Of a DNA stretch of 64,000 bases, positions 17,101-27,076 are shown piece after piece. The DNA is from Salegentibacter tibetensis (GTDB lineage: Bacteria; Bacteroidota; Bacteroidia; Flavobacteriales; Flavobacteriaceae): positions 1 through 64,000 of the forward strand of contig NZ_JAIQZA010000020.1 in NCBI RefSeq assembly GCF_020164485.1, read 5' to 3'. Numbering within the stretch: the first letter of the stretch is position 1; each line of letters starts with the position of its first letter. The notes beneath the pieces were generated by a model. That model worked only from the letters and a program-made list of their open reading frames with translations, was not told the origin of the DNA and did not search any database. The position numbers and the translations under genes are program-made.

Positions 17101-18173
17101 TGAAGAAAAAAGGACTTTATATTTTAGCATTACTGCTACCGGTGCAGATTGTTTTTATCATTTTCCTGGCAGGATATCCCGAGCTTGTTGAAAACTGGTA
17201 TAGCCGACTCCTGTATCCTGAAATATCCAAATTAATGCGCTACGGGCACGGCTTTTTGCCGTTTTCACTTGGAGACCTTCTATATACTCTCTTCGGAATT
17301 TTATTAATTCGTTGGTTAATAAGGCGTATTCAACAAAAATTTAGAAATCCCAGGTATTGGGTGATAGACAGCCTTGCCGTTTTATCTGTAGTATATGCCT
17401 GTTTTCATATTTTCTGGGGTTTTAATTATTACCGCCTACCGCTTCACGAAACTTTGGAAATTGAGAATGATTACACTACTGAAGAACTCTACCTGCTTTC
17501 TGGAATATTAATTACCGAATCCAACAAACTCCATAGCCAGCTTGCCGAAAATGATTCGGTTAGCGTAATTATCCCCTATTCTAAACATGAAATCTTTGAA
17601 AAAACCATCACCGGTTATTCGAATATCAGCAAAGATTATCCGGAGCTCACGTACAAAGGTGAATCCCTTAAACGTTCTTTATATAGTGTGCCTCTTTCTT
17701 ATATGGGATTTAACGGTTACCTCAACCCGCTTACCGGTGAGGCCCAGGTAAATACTCAAATTGTATCTTATAAAATTCCCACGACGGCCAGTCACGAAAT
17801 TGGGCATCAACTGGGATTCGCCAAAGAAAATGAGGCTAACTTTATTGCCTGTCTAAGCACTATGAACCATCCCGATGCTTATTTCAGGTATTCCGGTTAT
17901 ACTTTTGCCCTGCGATATTGTTTAAATGAATTATACCGAAGGGAACCCCAAAAATTTGAAACCTTAAAAGCCAGGCTTAATCCAGGAATTTTGGAAAATT
18001 ACCGCGAAGTAGAAGACTTCTGGCTTGCCCACCAGAATCCTTTTGAACCCATGTTTCAGGCAATTTATAATCGCTTTTTAATAGTAAATAATCAAGCGGA
18101 CGGGATGAAAAGCTATAGTTATGTAGTAGCACTTTTGGTTAATTATTTTTCCGAAGAGAGAGATAAACTTTAA
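17100..18173 (+). CDS. DUF3810 membrane protein with a zincin-like HEIGH motif
   Basis: A 357-residue protein with three N-terminal membrane helices (about 5-27, 53-72 and 90-110) and a large C-terminal domain. That domain carries SHEIGHQLGFAKENEANF (about residues 231-248), which has the HExxH plus downstream glutamate pattern of zinc metalloproteases. Family DUF3810 has no assigned role; proteolysis is inference from the motif. The start is a GTG at 17100, because no ATG gives the conserved N terminus KKKGLYILALLLPVQ; the GTG is the end of a dispersed repeat. Monocistronic by position. Confidence 0.82.
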   Translation: MKKKGLYILALLLPVQIVFIIFLAGYPELVENWYSRLLYPEISKLMRYGHGFLPFSLGDLLYTLFGILLIRWLIRRIQQKFRNPRYWVIDSLAVLSVVYACFHIFWGFNYYRLPLHETLEIENDYTTEELYLLSGILITESNKLHSQLAENDSVSVIIPYSKHEIFEKTITGYSNISKDYPELTYKGESLKRSLYSVPLSYMGFNGYLNPLTGEAQVNTQIVSYKIPTTASHEIGHQLGFAKENEANFIACLSTMNHPDAYFRYSGYTFALRYCLNELYRREPQKFETLKARLNPGILENYREVEDFWLAHQNPFEPMFQAIYNRFLIVNNQADGMKSYSYVVALLVNYFSEERDKL

Positions 18174-18304
18174 AATAAGAAAATCAATTTCAGTTATAGA
18201 AAAAATTAAATCTAACATAGCTTAAAAATCAATTCCTGCTTTGTTATAATTTTCTTAATTTACCACCCTTAAGAACAAAACCACATTTAATCCAACTACA
18301 ATCT

Positions 18305-21304
18305 ATGAGAGTAAGACTTTTACTATGTCTGGTATTTCTGGTCAGCTTACAGGCAAAAGCCCAGGAATACTTTCCAAAAAACGACGGGGTAAAAAATCCC
18401 CAAACCAATTACACAATATTCAAAAATGCTAAAATTCACCTAAGTCCGCAAGAAACTATTGAAAGCGGAATGTTTGTAGTGAAAGATGGCAAGATCACCG
18501 CCATAGGTAAATCGGTTGATGAGCCTACCAACAGTGTGGTCATAGATCTAGAAGGGAAAGAAGTTTACCCTTCATTTATTGATCTCTACAGCAGTTTTGG
18601 GATAAAAGAACCCGAAGAAGCCGGAAGCGGGAACGGCCAGCCGCAATACGAAGCAAGTCGCGAAGGTTATTACTGGAATGATCATATTAGACCAGAAACC
18701 GATGCCGTACAAACTTTTAATTATGACGAAAAAGCAGCTTCTTCACTTCATAAGGCCGGATTTGGTGCTGTAAACACACACGTCCCCGACGGAATTATTC
18801 GAGGCACCGGTATGCTTGTTGCCTTAAACCCTGAGGGCACCGAAGGTGATCGTATTTTAAAAGATCGTTCGGCACAATATCTTTCTTTTGATAAAAGCAA
18901 ACAATCCAGGCAATCTTACCCCACTTCAATTATGGGGGCAATGGCGTTAATTCGCCAGGCATACCTGGATGCCGACTGGTATGGTAAAGGAAAATCTAAA
19001 AACAAGGATTTAGCTTTAGAAGCTTTAAACCGAAATAAAAACCTTACCCAAATCTTTGCTACAGACAATCTATTGGATGCATTAAGAGCGGGAAAAATTG
19101 GAAACGAATTCAATATAGATTATGTGATCCTGGGGGATGGAAAAGAATATGAACGTTTGCAGGAAATAAAAGAAACCGGAAGCACTTTTATCGTTCCGCT
19201 TAATTTTCCTGATGCTTTCGATGTGGAAAATCCTTTTATGGCCGAAAAGCTTACTTTGGCCGAAATGAAGGCCTGGAACCAGGCACCGGCCAATCTTAAA
19301 ATGCTTGCCGAAAATGACATTCCGTTTACCATCACTGCCCACGATCTTGGTGATGAGAAAGATTTCAGGGATAATTTAATTAAAGCCGTTAATTATGGTT
19401 TAAGTAAAGAAGATGCGCTTGCAGCTTTAACTACTACTCCGGCACAAATACTGGGTGAAGGAAATCGTTTGGGAACTTTAAAAGAAGGTGCCTGGGCGAA
19501 TTTTATAATAACATCAGGAGATTATTTTGATAAGGAAACTAGCGTTTTCGAAAACTGGATCCAGGGAGAAAGAACCGTAATCAACAAAATGAACACTACC
19601 GATATCACCGGAACCTATGATCTTAATTTAGAAGGCACTACTTATGAATTAAAAATTTCAGGAAAACCAGAAGCACCGAAAGCAAGCGTAAAATCTGGCG
19701 ATACAAAACTGGGTGCCAAACTTAGTTTTTCAGATAACTGGATCAATTTATTGCTTTCTCCGGCCGATACCACAAAAACCGGTTTCACCCGTTTAGTGGC
19801 CAAAACCGATGAAAGTACAGAAGTGATTTCGGGCACAGCCTATTTAAGTGATGGTTTAGAAACCGATTTCAGCGCGACTAGAAAAGCTACAACTGAAATT
19901 GCCGAATCAGAAGAAGACGAGGAAGAAAATGGAGAAGAGGAAGAGGAAGAGGAAAAAATCCGCGAAATTATGCCGGTAAGTTTTCCGAATAAAGCTTACG
20001 GATTTTCAGAAATGCCGGAAGAAGAAACTATCCTTTTTCAAAACGCCACGGTTTGGACTAACGAGGAAGAAGGAATTTTAGAAAATACCGATGTATTGGT
20101 GAGAAACGGGAAGATTTCCAGGATTGGAGAAAACCTTAACGCTGGGAATGCACGGGTGGTTGATGCCACTGGAAAACACCTTACTTCTGGAATTATTGAT
20201 GAACATTCTCATATTGCTGCTTCAGCAATTAACGAGGCCGGACATAATTCTACCGCCGAAGTAACTATGGAAGATGTGGTTGATCCTACTGATATGAATA
20301 TCTACCGGAACCTTGCCGGTGGAGTAACCACTGTTCAGCTTTTACACGGTTCCGCAAACCCTATTGGTGGGCGTTCTGCTATTTTAAGGTTAAAATGGGG
20401 GGAAAACGCTGAGGATATGATCTTTGAAAATTCCCCGAAATTTATAAAATTCGCACTAGGGGAAAATGTGAAGCAATCTAACTGGGGAAGCCGTTCCAGG
20501 TTTCCACAAACCAGGATGGGTGTAGAACAGGTTTTTACCGATTATTTTACCAGGGCGAGAGAATATGAAGAAGCGAGAGAAAACGACAAGGATTTTAGAA
20601 GAGATCTTGAAATGGAAACCCTTCTGGAAATAATTAACAGCGAACGTTTTGTTTCAGCACATTCCTATGTTCAAAGTGAAATTAATATGCTGATGAAAGT
20701 TGCTGAAAATTTTGATTTCCGGATCAATACTTTCACCCATATTTTAGAAGGTTATAAAGTTGCCGATAAAATGAAAGAGCACGGCGCCGGGGGTTCAACT
20801 TTTTCTGACTGGTGGGCTTATAAATATGAGGTAAATGATGCCATTCCTTTTAATGCACCAATTATGCACAGCCAGGGCATTGTAACTGCAATAAACAGTG
20901 ACGACGCCGAGATGAGTAGAAGGTTAAACCAGGAAGCAGCAAAATCTGTTAAATACGGAGGAGTTTCTGAAGAAGATGCCTGGAAATTCGTAACATTGAA
21001 TCCGGCAAAATTATTGCATATAGACGATCGGGTTGGAAGTGTGAAAACAGGAAAAGACGCAGATCTTGTATTGTGGTCAGATAACCCGTTATCCATTTAT
21101 GCTAAAGCCGAAAAAACCTTAATCCAGGGAAAAGTATTTTTTGATATTGAAAAGGACAAACAGTTGAGGGAAGAAATCCAGCAGCAAAGAAGTGAACTCA
21201 TTACCCAGATGCTGGAGGCTAAAAATAAAGGCCTAAAAACGCAACCGGTAACGAAGAAAGAAGAACAACATATCCATTGTAACACCCTGGAGGCAATCAA
21301 ATAA
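18305..21304 (+). CDS. Exported two-domain amidohydrolase-family protein
   Basis: A 999-residue protein with a signal peptide (cleavage near QAKAQ, residue ~22) and two tandem amidohydrolase-like halves joined by a very acidic linker (about 535-552, EEDEEENGEEEEEEE-type). The C-terminal half keeps the metal-binding start GIIDEHSHIAAS (HxH at about 633-635) and AHSYVQSE. The N-terminal half reads VYPSFIDLYSSFGI where DxHxH is expected, so it probably binds no metal there. The reaction is unknown; family members act on C-N bonds of cyclic amides and imidazolone-like substrates. A second amidohydrolase-like gene follows after 9 bp and is surely co-transcribed. Confidence 0.88.
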   Translation: MRVRLLLCLVFLVSLQAKAQEYFPKNDGVKNPQTNYTIFKNAKIHLSPQETIESGMFVVKDGKITAIGKSVDEPTNSVVIDLEGKEVYPSFIDLYSSFGIKEPEEAGSGNGQPQYEASREGYYWNDHIRPETDAVQTFNYDEKAASSLHKAGFGAVNTHVPDGIIRGTGMLVALNPEGTEGDRILKDRSAQYLSFDKSKQSRQSYPTSIMGAMALIRQAYLDADWYGKGKSKNKDLALEALNRNKNLTQIFATDNLLDALRAGKIGNEFNIDYVILGDGKEYERLQEIKETGSTFIVPLNFPDAFDVENPFMAEKLTLAEMKAWNQAPANLKMLAENDIPFTITAHDLGDEKDFRDNLIKAVNYGLSKEDALAALTTTPAQILGEGNRLGTLKEGAWANFIITSGDYFDKETSVFENWIQGERTVINKMNTTDITGTYDLNLEGTTYELKISGKPEAPKASVKSGDTKLGAKLSFSDNWINLLLSPADTTKTGFTRLVAKTDESTEVISGTAYLSDGLETDFSATRKATTEIAESEEDEEENGEEEEEEEKIREIMPVSFPNKAYGFSEMPEEETILFQNATVWTNEEEGILENTDVLVRNGKISRIGENLNAGNARVVDATGKHLTSGIIDEHSHIAASAINEAGHNSTAEVTMEDVVDPTDMNIYRNLAGGVTTVQLLHGSANPIGGRSAILRLKWGENAEDMIFENSPKFIKFALGENVKQSNWGSRSRFPQTRMGVEQVFTDYFTRAREYEEARENDKDFRRDLEMETLLEIINSERFVSAHSYVQSEINMLMKVAENFDFRINTFTHILEGYKVADKMKEHGAGGSTFSDWWAYKYEVNDAIPFNAPIMHSQGIVTAINSDDAEMSRRLNQEAAKSVKYGGVSEEDAWKFVTLNPAKLLHIDDRVGSVKTGKDADLVLWSDNPLSIYAKAEKTLIQGKVFFDIEKDKQLREEIQQQRSELITQMLEAKNKGLKTQPVTKKEEQHIHCNTLEAIK

Positions 21305-21313
21305 AAAAGAAAA

Positions 21314-22621
21314 ATGAAGATGAAATATTTAGTAATACTTGCACTATTTACCTGTATAGGAAATTCTTTTGCACAGCAGACTCCGGCTTCAAAACAATCT
21401 GAAGCGATAACTATTGTTGGCGCCACAGCTCATCTGGGAAATGGTGAAATTATAGAAAACAGTTTAATTATTTTTAAAGACGGTAAAATCACCCAGGTAA
21501 TGGATGCTACCGCTACAAAGATGCAATACCGTGGCCGCATTATTGAAGCCGAAGGAAAACACGTTTACCCGGGATTTATCGCTCCAAACGCTACTTTAGG
21601 TTTGGTAGAGATCGATGCTGTTCGTGCAACAGACGATGAGGATGAAATAGGATCTATGCTTCCCCATATTAGAAGTGTGATTGCTTATAATGCAGAAAGC
21701 AAAATTGTAGAAAGTATGCGGCCAAACGGAGTTCTTATGGGACAAATTGTTCCCCGTGGTGGCACGATTTCCGGAACATCTTCTATCGTGCAGTTTGATG
21801 CCTGGAACTGGGAAGACGCGACAATTAAAGAGGACGATGGTTTACATATTAATTGGCCAAGTAGCTTTAAAAGAGGCCGCTGGTGGGCCGGTGAAGATCC
21901 CGGTGTAAAACCAAGCGAAGATTACAAGGAAGATCTCTTAAAACTTGAAGAGTTTTTCGCTTCAGCTAAAGCTTATTCAGAAGGTAACAACGAAAAAACC
22001 AACCTGGCTTATGACGCGATGAAAAACGTTTTTACCGGTGAGAAGCGTGTTTATGTTCACGTAGACGGCAAAAAAGAAATCCTGGATGTTATAGACTTTA
22101 AGAAAGACCACGATTTAGAGCATTTGGTTATTGTTGGCGGTTATGAGGCACATAAGGCCATTGATGATCTAAAACAGAATAATATCCCGGTTTTGGTACA
22201 ACGCCCACACGATCGGCCAAACAATGAAGACCACGATTATGATTTTCCTTATAAATTAGCCGGAATACTACATAATAAAGGTGTGTTGGTAGCCCTTGAA
22301 GGTAGTGGTAGTATGGAACGTATGAACACCAGAAACCTTCCTTTTTATGCAGGAACTACCGGGGCCTACGGATTGGGTAAAGAAGAAGCTTTAAAGTTAA
22401 TTACTTCCAACACCGCGAAAATTTTAGGTATTGATGATATGGTTGGTACTTTGGAAAAAGGAAAAGTAGCTACTTTGTTTATAAGCGAAGGGGATGCGCT
22501 GGATATGCGCGGAAACATCCTAACACACGCCTTTATTCAGGGCCGTGAAGTAAGCTTGGAAACCCACCAAACCGAACTTTATAAGCGCTATATGGAGAAA
22601 TACGATAGCGCCAGTAAATAG
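21314..22621 (+). CDS. Exported amidohydrolase-family protein lacking the metal-binding HxH
   Basis: A 435-residue protein with a signal peptide (KYLVILALFTCIGNSFAQ). It has the N-terminal beta-sandwich and barrel layout of the amidohydrolase superfamily and the usual C-terminal motif (NTAKILGIDDMVGTLEKGK). The segment VYPGFIAPNATLGLVEI stands where active members have GxIDxHxH, so the metal site is degenerate. It lies 9 bp after the two-domain amidohydrolase, so the two may form a complex in the periplasm with this one as a structural or substrate-binding subunit; that is inference. A strong terminator follows. Confidence 0.87.
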   Translation: MKMKYLVILALFTCIGNSFAQQTPASKQSEAITIVGATAHLGNGEIIENSLIIFKDGKITQVMDATATKMQYRGRIIEAEGKHVYPGFIAPNATLGLVEIDAVRATDDEDEIGSMLPHIRSVIAYNAESKIVESMRPNGVLMGQIVPRGGTISGTSSIVQFDAWNWEDATIKEDDGLHINWPSSFKRGRWWAGEDPGVKPSEDYKEDLLKLEEFFASAKAYSEGNNEKTNLAYDAMKNVFTGEKRVYVHVDGKKEILDVIDFKKDHDLEHLVIVGGYEAHKAIDDLKQNNIPVLVQRPHDRPNNEDHDYDFPYKLAGILHNKGVLVALEGSGSMERMNTRNLPFYAGTTGAYGLGKEEALKLITSNTAKILGIDDMVGTLEKGKVATLFISEGDALDMRGNILTHAFIQGREVSLETHQTELYKRYMEKYDSASK

Positions 22622-22640
22622 GAACAGCTATACAAGATTT

Positions 22641-22688
22641 AAAAGAGGTTAACATTTCTACCGGCCTGGTATTTTGTTAACCTCTTTT
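22641..22688 (+). terminator. Terminator of the amidohydrolase operon
   Basis: AAAAGAGGTTAACA (22641-22654) pairs perfectly with TGTTAACCTCTTTT (22675-22688), a 14-bp stem ending in T, 19 bp past the stop. Confidence 0.9.
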
Positions 22689-22724
22689 CTTTGCAATAGG
22701 TTTAAACTCCCTATTTTTACACTT

Positions 22725-23519
22725 ATGGTTAAGCAAATTAGCAGTACACAAAACAAAGAGATAAAACACCTGCTCCAACTACAGGAAAAATCACGGCTAC
22801 GGCGAAAAGAAGGTGTTTTTCTGGTTGAAGGTAAACGGGAAATTCAACTGGCTTTAAAGGGTGGATTTGAACTACAAACGGTTTATTTTTGCCCGGATTT
22901 GGTGAATTTTGAAGAAATCGAAAGATTAATTTCAGACGAAGTTCAAATCACTGAAATTTCTTCTGAAGTGTATGAAAAACTGGCCTATAGAAGTAGTACT
23001 GAAGGAGTTTTAGCGGTTTTTAAAACCAGGAAAAATAGCTTGGAGACCATTAAATTTCAAACTAAAAATCCACTGATTCTAATTGCTGAAGCCCCCGAAA
23101 AACCCGGAAACATAGGTGCGATCTTAAGAACTGCAGATGCTGCCAAAGTAGATGCTGTTTTTATCGCAAATCCAAAAACCGATCTTTACAACCCGAATAT
23201 TATCCGCTCCAGTGTGGGCTGCGTATTTACTATTCAAATCGCTACGGGTAACACTTCAGAAATTATTGAATTTTTAAAAGAAAATAGTATTTCAATTTAT
23301 GCTGCTGCTTTGCAGGCTTCAAAACCATATCACGAGATAGATTTCACAAAAGCTGCAGCTATTGTAGTGGGAACTGAAGCCACCGGCTTAAGCGAAGAAT
23401 GGCGACAAAATTCAGCACAAAATATTATTATCCCTATGAGTGGCGAAATTGATTCTATGAATGTTTCAGTTGCAGCAGGAATACTTATTTTTGAAGCCAA
23501 AAGACAACGCGGTTTTTAA
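22725..23519 (+). CDS. TrmH/SpoU-family RNA 2'-O-methyltransferase
   Basis: A 264-residue SPOUT-class methyltransferase acting on rRNA or tRNA. The three SpoU motifs are visible: NIGAILRTADAAKVDAVF, IVVGTEATGLS and IIPMSGEIDSMNVSVAAGI. An N-terminal substrate-binding domain (SpoU_sub_bind type, LLQLQEKSRLRRKEGVFLVEG region) precedes them. I start at the ATG at 22725; the open frame reaches further upstream only by running through the previous gene's terminator. The target nucleotide is unknown. Confidence 0.92.
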   Translation: MVKQISSTQNKEIKHLLQLQEKSRLRRKEGVFLVEGKREIQLALKGGFELQTVYFCPDLVNFEEIERLISDEVQITEISSEVYEKLAYRSSTEGVLAVFKTRKNSLETIKFQTKNPLILIAEAPEKPGNIGAILRTADAAKVDAVFIANPKTDLYNPNIIRSSVGCVFTIQIATGNTSEIIEFLKENSISIYAAALQASKPYHEIDFTKAAAIVVGTEATGLSEEWRQNSAQNIIIPMSGEIDSMNVSVAAGILIFEAKRQRGF

Positions 23520-23562
23520 AACACAAAAGTTAGTAAGTATAATTCAGTAAAAATACCAGCAT

Positions 23563-24801
23563 TTGAGCCCCGAAACCCTATTTTATATCATAATTGCCAT
23601 TATTGTAATCGATTTTATAATCGATAAGATATTGGACACTTTAAACGCGAAACATTTTGATGATCCTGTGCCACCGGAACTCAGCGATGTTTACGATAAA
23701 GAAGAATACGAAAAGTCGCAACGCTACAAAAAGGAACGCTACCGCTTTGGAATAATCACTTCCACTTTTTCGGTTTTGCTCACCCTCGGTTTTATCATTT
23801 TTGACGGATTTGCCTGGGTAGATGGGATCTCGAGAAATTTTACCAATAATGCGATTCTGGTCGCCCTTATTTTCTTCGGAATTATAATGATTGGCAGTGA
23901 TATTCTTACTTCGCCTTTTTCCTGGTACAGCACCTTCGTGATCGAGGAAAAATACGGTTTCAATAAAACCACGAAAAAAACTTTTTTCCTGGACAAATTA
24001 AAAGGTTTGCTAATGATGGCGATTCTTGGTGGCGGAATTTTAGCACTTATCGTCTGGTTCTATCAATTTGCCGGGAATGATTTCTGGTGGTATGCGTGGA
24101 TTCTGGTAGCTGTTTTCTCTATAATCCTAAATATGTTTTACGCAAAACTCATCGTTCCCTTATTCAATAAGCAAAGTCCGCTGGAAGAAGGTTCCCTGCG
24201 CTCCAAAATCGAAACTTACGCCGAAAGCGTAGGTTTCACCTTAGATAATATTTTTATTATAGATGGTTCTAAAAGAAGCACAAAAGCTAATGCATATTTT
24301 TCAGGATTTGGAAAGGAAAAACGCATTACCCTTTTTGATACTTTGGTAAAAGATCTGGAAGAAGAGGAAATTGTAGCTGTACTTGCGCACGAGGTTGGGC
24401 ATTATAAAAAAAATCATATCATAGTAAATTTGGTCGCTTCAATTTTAACCACCGGTTTTACATTATGGCTTCTTTCATTATTTGTAGGCAGCCCTGCCCT
24501 ATCACAAGCTTTAGGAGTAGAAGAACCCAGTTTTCATATTGGCTTGATTGCATTCGGAATTTTATACAGCCCAATTTCAGAAATTACAGGTTTATTAATG
24601 AATTATTTATCCCGAAAATTTGAATATCAGGCCGATAACTATGCTAAAAACACTTACGGGGCAGAGCCTTTAATTTCGAGTTTAAAAAAACTTACAAAAA
24701 ACAGCCTAAGCAATCTTACGCCGCATAAAGCTTATGTTTTTATGCATTATTCGCATCCAACACTTTTACAAAGATTCCGGAACTTAAAGCGCGGCTTGTA
24801 G
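23563..24801 (+). CDS. M48 family metalloprotease (Ste24/CAAX protease-like)
   Basis: A 412-residue multi-spanning membrane protease. The zinc motif LAHEVGHYKKNH is at about residues 273-284, and the third ligand lies in KFEYQADNYAK (about 350). About seven hydrophobic segments surround the catalytic part, as in Ste24p and bacterial homologues that degrade misfolded membrane proteins. The start is TTG at 23563 (TTG AGC CCC GAA); no ATG gives the first membrane helix ETLFYIIIAIIVIDFIID. It lies 43 bp downstream of the methyltransferase gene, same strand. Confidence 0.92.
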   Translation: MSPETLFYIIIAIIVIDFIIDKILDTLNAKHFDDPVPPELSDVYDKEEYEKSQRYKKERYRFGIITSTFSVLLTLGFIIFDGFAWVDGISRNFTNNAILVALIFFGIIMIGSDILTSPFSWYSTFVIEEKYGFNKTTKKTFFLDKLKGLLMMAILGGGILALIVWFYQFAGNDFWWYAWILVAVFSIILNMFYAKLIVPLFNKQSPLEEGSLRSKIETYAESVGFTLDNIFIIDGSKRSTKANAYFSGFGKEKRITLFDTLVKDLEEEEIVAVLAHEVGHYKKNHIIVNLVASILTTGFTLWLLSLFVGSPALSQALGVEEPSFHIGLIAFGILYSPISEITGLLMNYLSRKFEYQADNYAKNTYGAEPLISSLKKLTKNSLSNLTPHKAYVFMHYSHPTLLQRFRNLKRGL

Positions 24802-24836
24802 TTGTTTCTTTACAATCTTAATTGTACTTTTAAATT

Positions 24837-27047
24837 ATGACAGAAGCAGCTATAGAAGAAGAAAACAAGCAAATTGCAAGGCAGTATAAAGAACTCCTGC
24901 GCATAAGTTACCGCAGCTTAAGTGACGATGATAAAAAGCAAATTAGAAAAGCTTTTGATACCGCTGTAGATGCCCATAAAGACCAACGTAGAAAATCTGG
25001 GGAAGCTTATATCTTTCACCCAATCGCTGTGGCAAAAATCGTGGCTTCAGAGATTGGTTTGGACGCCACTTCTATAGTTGCAGCGCTTTTGCACGATGTT
25101 GTTGAAGACACTATTTATACGCTAGAGGATATTCATAAGATGTTTGGGGAAACCGTGGCAACGATTGTAGACGGACTCACAAAAATTTCCAGTTTAAAAA
25201 AAGATAAGGATGTTTCGCTACAGGCCGAAAACTTCCGGAAAATGCTGCTTACTTTAAATGATGATATCCGGGTAATTATTATCAAAATTGCCGATAGGTT
25301 GCACAATATGCAAACTATGGATGCGATGCGGCGTGACAAGCAGGAAAAGATTTCTTCAGAAACGCTTTATATTTATGCTCCGCTTGCTCATAGGATTGGG
25401 CTTTACAATATAAAAACCGAACTTGAGGATCTTGGTCTGAAATATACCGAACCCGAGGTTTACAATGAAATCCATACTAAAATAAAAGAAAGTAAGGAGG
25501 AACAGGATGCTTACATTAAAGAATTCTCCAGGATTATTGAAGACTCTCTAAACAAGGAAGATCTTAAATACGATATTAAGGGAAGACCAAAATCTATCTA
25601 TTCAATAAATCGTAAAATGAAAGCTCAGAATGTGAGTTTTGATGAAGTTTACGACAAATTTGCAATTCGAATTATTTATAAAAGTGACCAGGCCAATGAA
25701 AAATTCCTTGCCTGGAAGATCTATTCTATAGTTACCGATCACTTTAGACCCAACCCTACCCGACTTCGGGATTGGATTTCTTCGCCAAAGTCTACAGGTT
25801 ATGAAGCTTTACACATTACTGTAATGGGTCCAAAAGGCCGATGGGTAGAAGTTCAGATTAGAAGTCAGCGAATGAACGAGATCGCTGAAAAAGGATATGC
25901 GGCACATTACAAATACAAGCAAGGTGATGCCCAGGAAGACCGCGGAATTGAAGAATGGTTAAACAGGCTTCAGGAAGCTTTGGAAAATCCAGATGTAAAT
26001 GCGGTAGATTTCGTAGAGCAATTTAAGCTGAACCTTTATTCAAAAGAAATATTCGTTTTTACCCCTCAGGGAGATTTGAAATCTTTACCAAAAGGTTCTA
26101 CTCCTTTAGATTTTGCTTTCAGTATTCATACCGAAATTGGTTTAAAGACCCGTGGTGCCCGTGTTAACAACAAACTGGTACCATTGAGTCACGAGTTAAA
26201 AAGTGGGGATCAGGTAGAAATAATTACTTCAGAAAATGCTCAGCCAAATGTAAACTGGCTGGATTACGCCACAACTGCGAGGGCACGAGGCAAGATAAAA
26301 TCTTCTTTAAAAGACGAAAAACGGGAAATTGCCGAAGAAGGAAAAGCAATCCTTACCAGAAAATTACGTGCGCAAAAAATACCTTTTAATGAGAAGGTGA
26401 TCAATGAGCTTGTTGTTTATTTTAACCTAAAAACCAGCCTGGATCTATTTTACCGGGTAGGAATTGGTAAAATTGACAATCAGAAACTCAAGGAGTTTGC
26501 TTCTTCCAGAAGCAATGCACTGGTAAGTTATATTAAACGTAAGATCACTAAACCGGTTATAGCTGAAGATCTTAATAAAGATGAAATTACTTCTAAATAC
26601 GATCAGCTTGTTTTTGGAAGGGATGAAGATGAAACTTTAGAATATAAACTGGCGAATTGCTGTAACCCAATCCCCGGAGACCAGGTTTTTGGTTTTGTAA
26701 CGGTAAATGATGGAATTAAAGTCCATAAGAAGAACTGCCCTAATGCGCTTCAACTTCAAAGTAATTATGCCTATAGAATTATTCCTGCAAAATGGATAGA
26801 TTCTTCACAGCAGGACTTTAAAGCAGTGGTAAAATTAACAGGAATTGATAATTTAGGCCTGGTAAGCGAGATCACTAAAGAGATCTCCAGCAACCTGAAC
26901 GTGAATATGCAAAAGATTAATTTTGAAAGTGTAGATGGTGTCTTTAGCGGGCAAATAACGCTCAGGGTAAAGAACAATGCGATACTTACAAAAATCATAA
27001 ACAGACTCAAAAAAATTAACGGCATCGATAAGGTTAGCCGTGAATAA
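24837..27047 (+). CDS. Bifunctional (p)ppGpp synthetase/hydrolase, RelA/SpoT family
   Basis: A 736-residue stringent-response enzyme. Domains in order: HD hydrolase (about 45-195, with HPIAVAKIV and the catalytic [10 protein letters not shown]), synthetase (about 240-360, with [14 protein letters not shown] and [13 protein letters not shown]), TGS (about 405-465), a helical region and a Zn-finger-like stretch ([18 protein letters not shown]), then ACT (about 660-736). The intact HD motif indicates hydrolysis, and the synthetase motifs indicate that it also makes (p)ppGpp. A Fur-family gene and purA follow on the same strand. Confidence 0.95.
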   Translation: MTEAAIEEENKQIARQYKELLRISYRSLSDDDKKQIRKAFDTAVDAHKDQRRKSGEAYIFHPIAVAKIVASEIGLDATSIVAALLHDVVEDTIYTLEDIHKMFGETVATIVDGLTKISSLKKDKDVSLQAENFRKMLLTLNDDIRVIIIKIADRLHNMQTMDAMRRDKQEKISSETLYIYAPLAHRIGLYNIKTELEDLGLKYTEPEVYNEIHTKIKESKEEQDAYIKEFSRIIEDSLNKEDLKYDIKGRPKSIYSINRKMKAQNVSFDEVYDKFAIRIIYKSDQANEKFLAWKIYSIVTDHFRPNPTRLRDWISSPKSTGYEALHITVMGPKGRWVEVQIRSQRMNEIAEKGYAAHYKYKQGDAQEDRGIEEWLNRLQEALENPDVNAVDFVEQFKLNLYSKEIFVFTPQGDLKSLPKGSTPLDFAFSIHTEIGLKTRGARVNNKLVPLSHELKSGDQVEIITSENAQPNVNWLDYATTARARGKIKSSLKDEKREIAEEGKAILTRKLRAQKIPFNEKVINELVVYFNLKTSLDLFYRVGIGKIDNQKLKEFASSRSNALVSYIKRKITKPVIAEDLNKDEITSKYDQLVFGRDEDETLEYKLANCCNPIPGDQVFGFVTVNDGIKVHKKNCPNALQLQSNYAYRIIPAKWIDSSQQDFKAVVKLTGIDNLGLVSEITKEISSNLNVNMQKINFESVDGVFSGQITLRVKNNAILTKIINRLKKINGIDKVSRE

Positions 27048-27052
27048 TCCTA

Positions 27053-27072
27053 TACCTTTGTAAGGTACAAAG
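27053..27072 (+). promoter_or_regulatory. Promoter box and inverted repeat before the Fur-family gene
   Basis: TACCTTTG (27053-27060) matches the -7 consensus. It is overlapped by a perfect inverted repeat CTTTGTA-AGG-TACAAAG (27056-27072) that ends 4 bp before the ATG at 27077. A repeat covering a promoter and the probable start site is a candidate operator, possibly for the regulator itself; this is inference. Confidence 0.5.
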
Positions 27073-27076
27073 AACT

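Noticed and set aside
19909-19960. Acidic stretch in the amidohydrolase as a nucleic-acid mimic
   Set aside because: It lies exactly between two domains of an exported protein, so an ordinary flexible linker is the simpler reading.
22674-22724. N-terminal extension of the TrmH-type methyltransferase
   Set aside because: It starts inside the preceding terminator stem; the conserved N terminus begins at the ATG at 22725.
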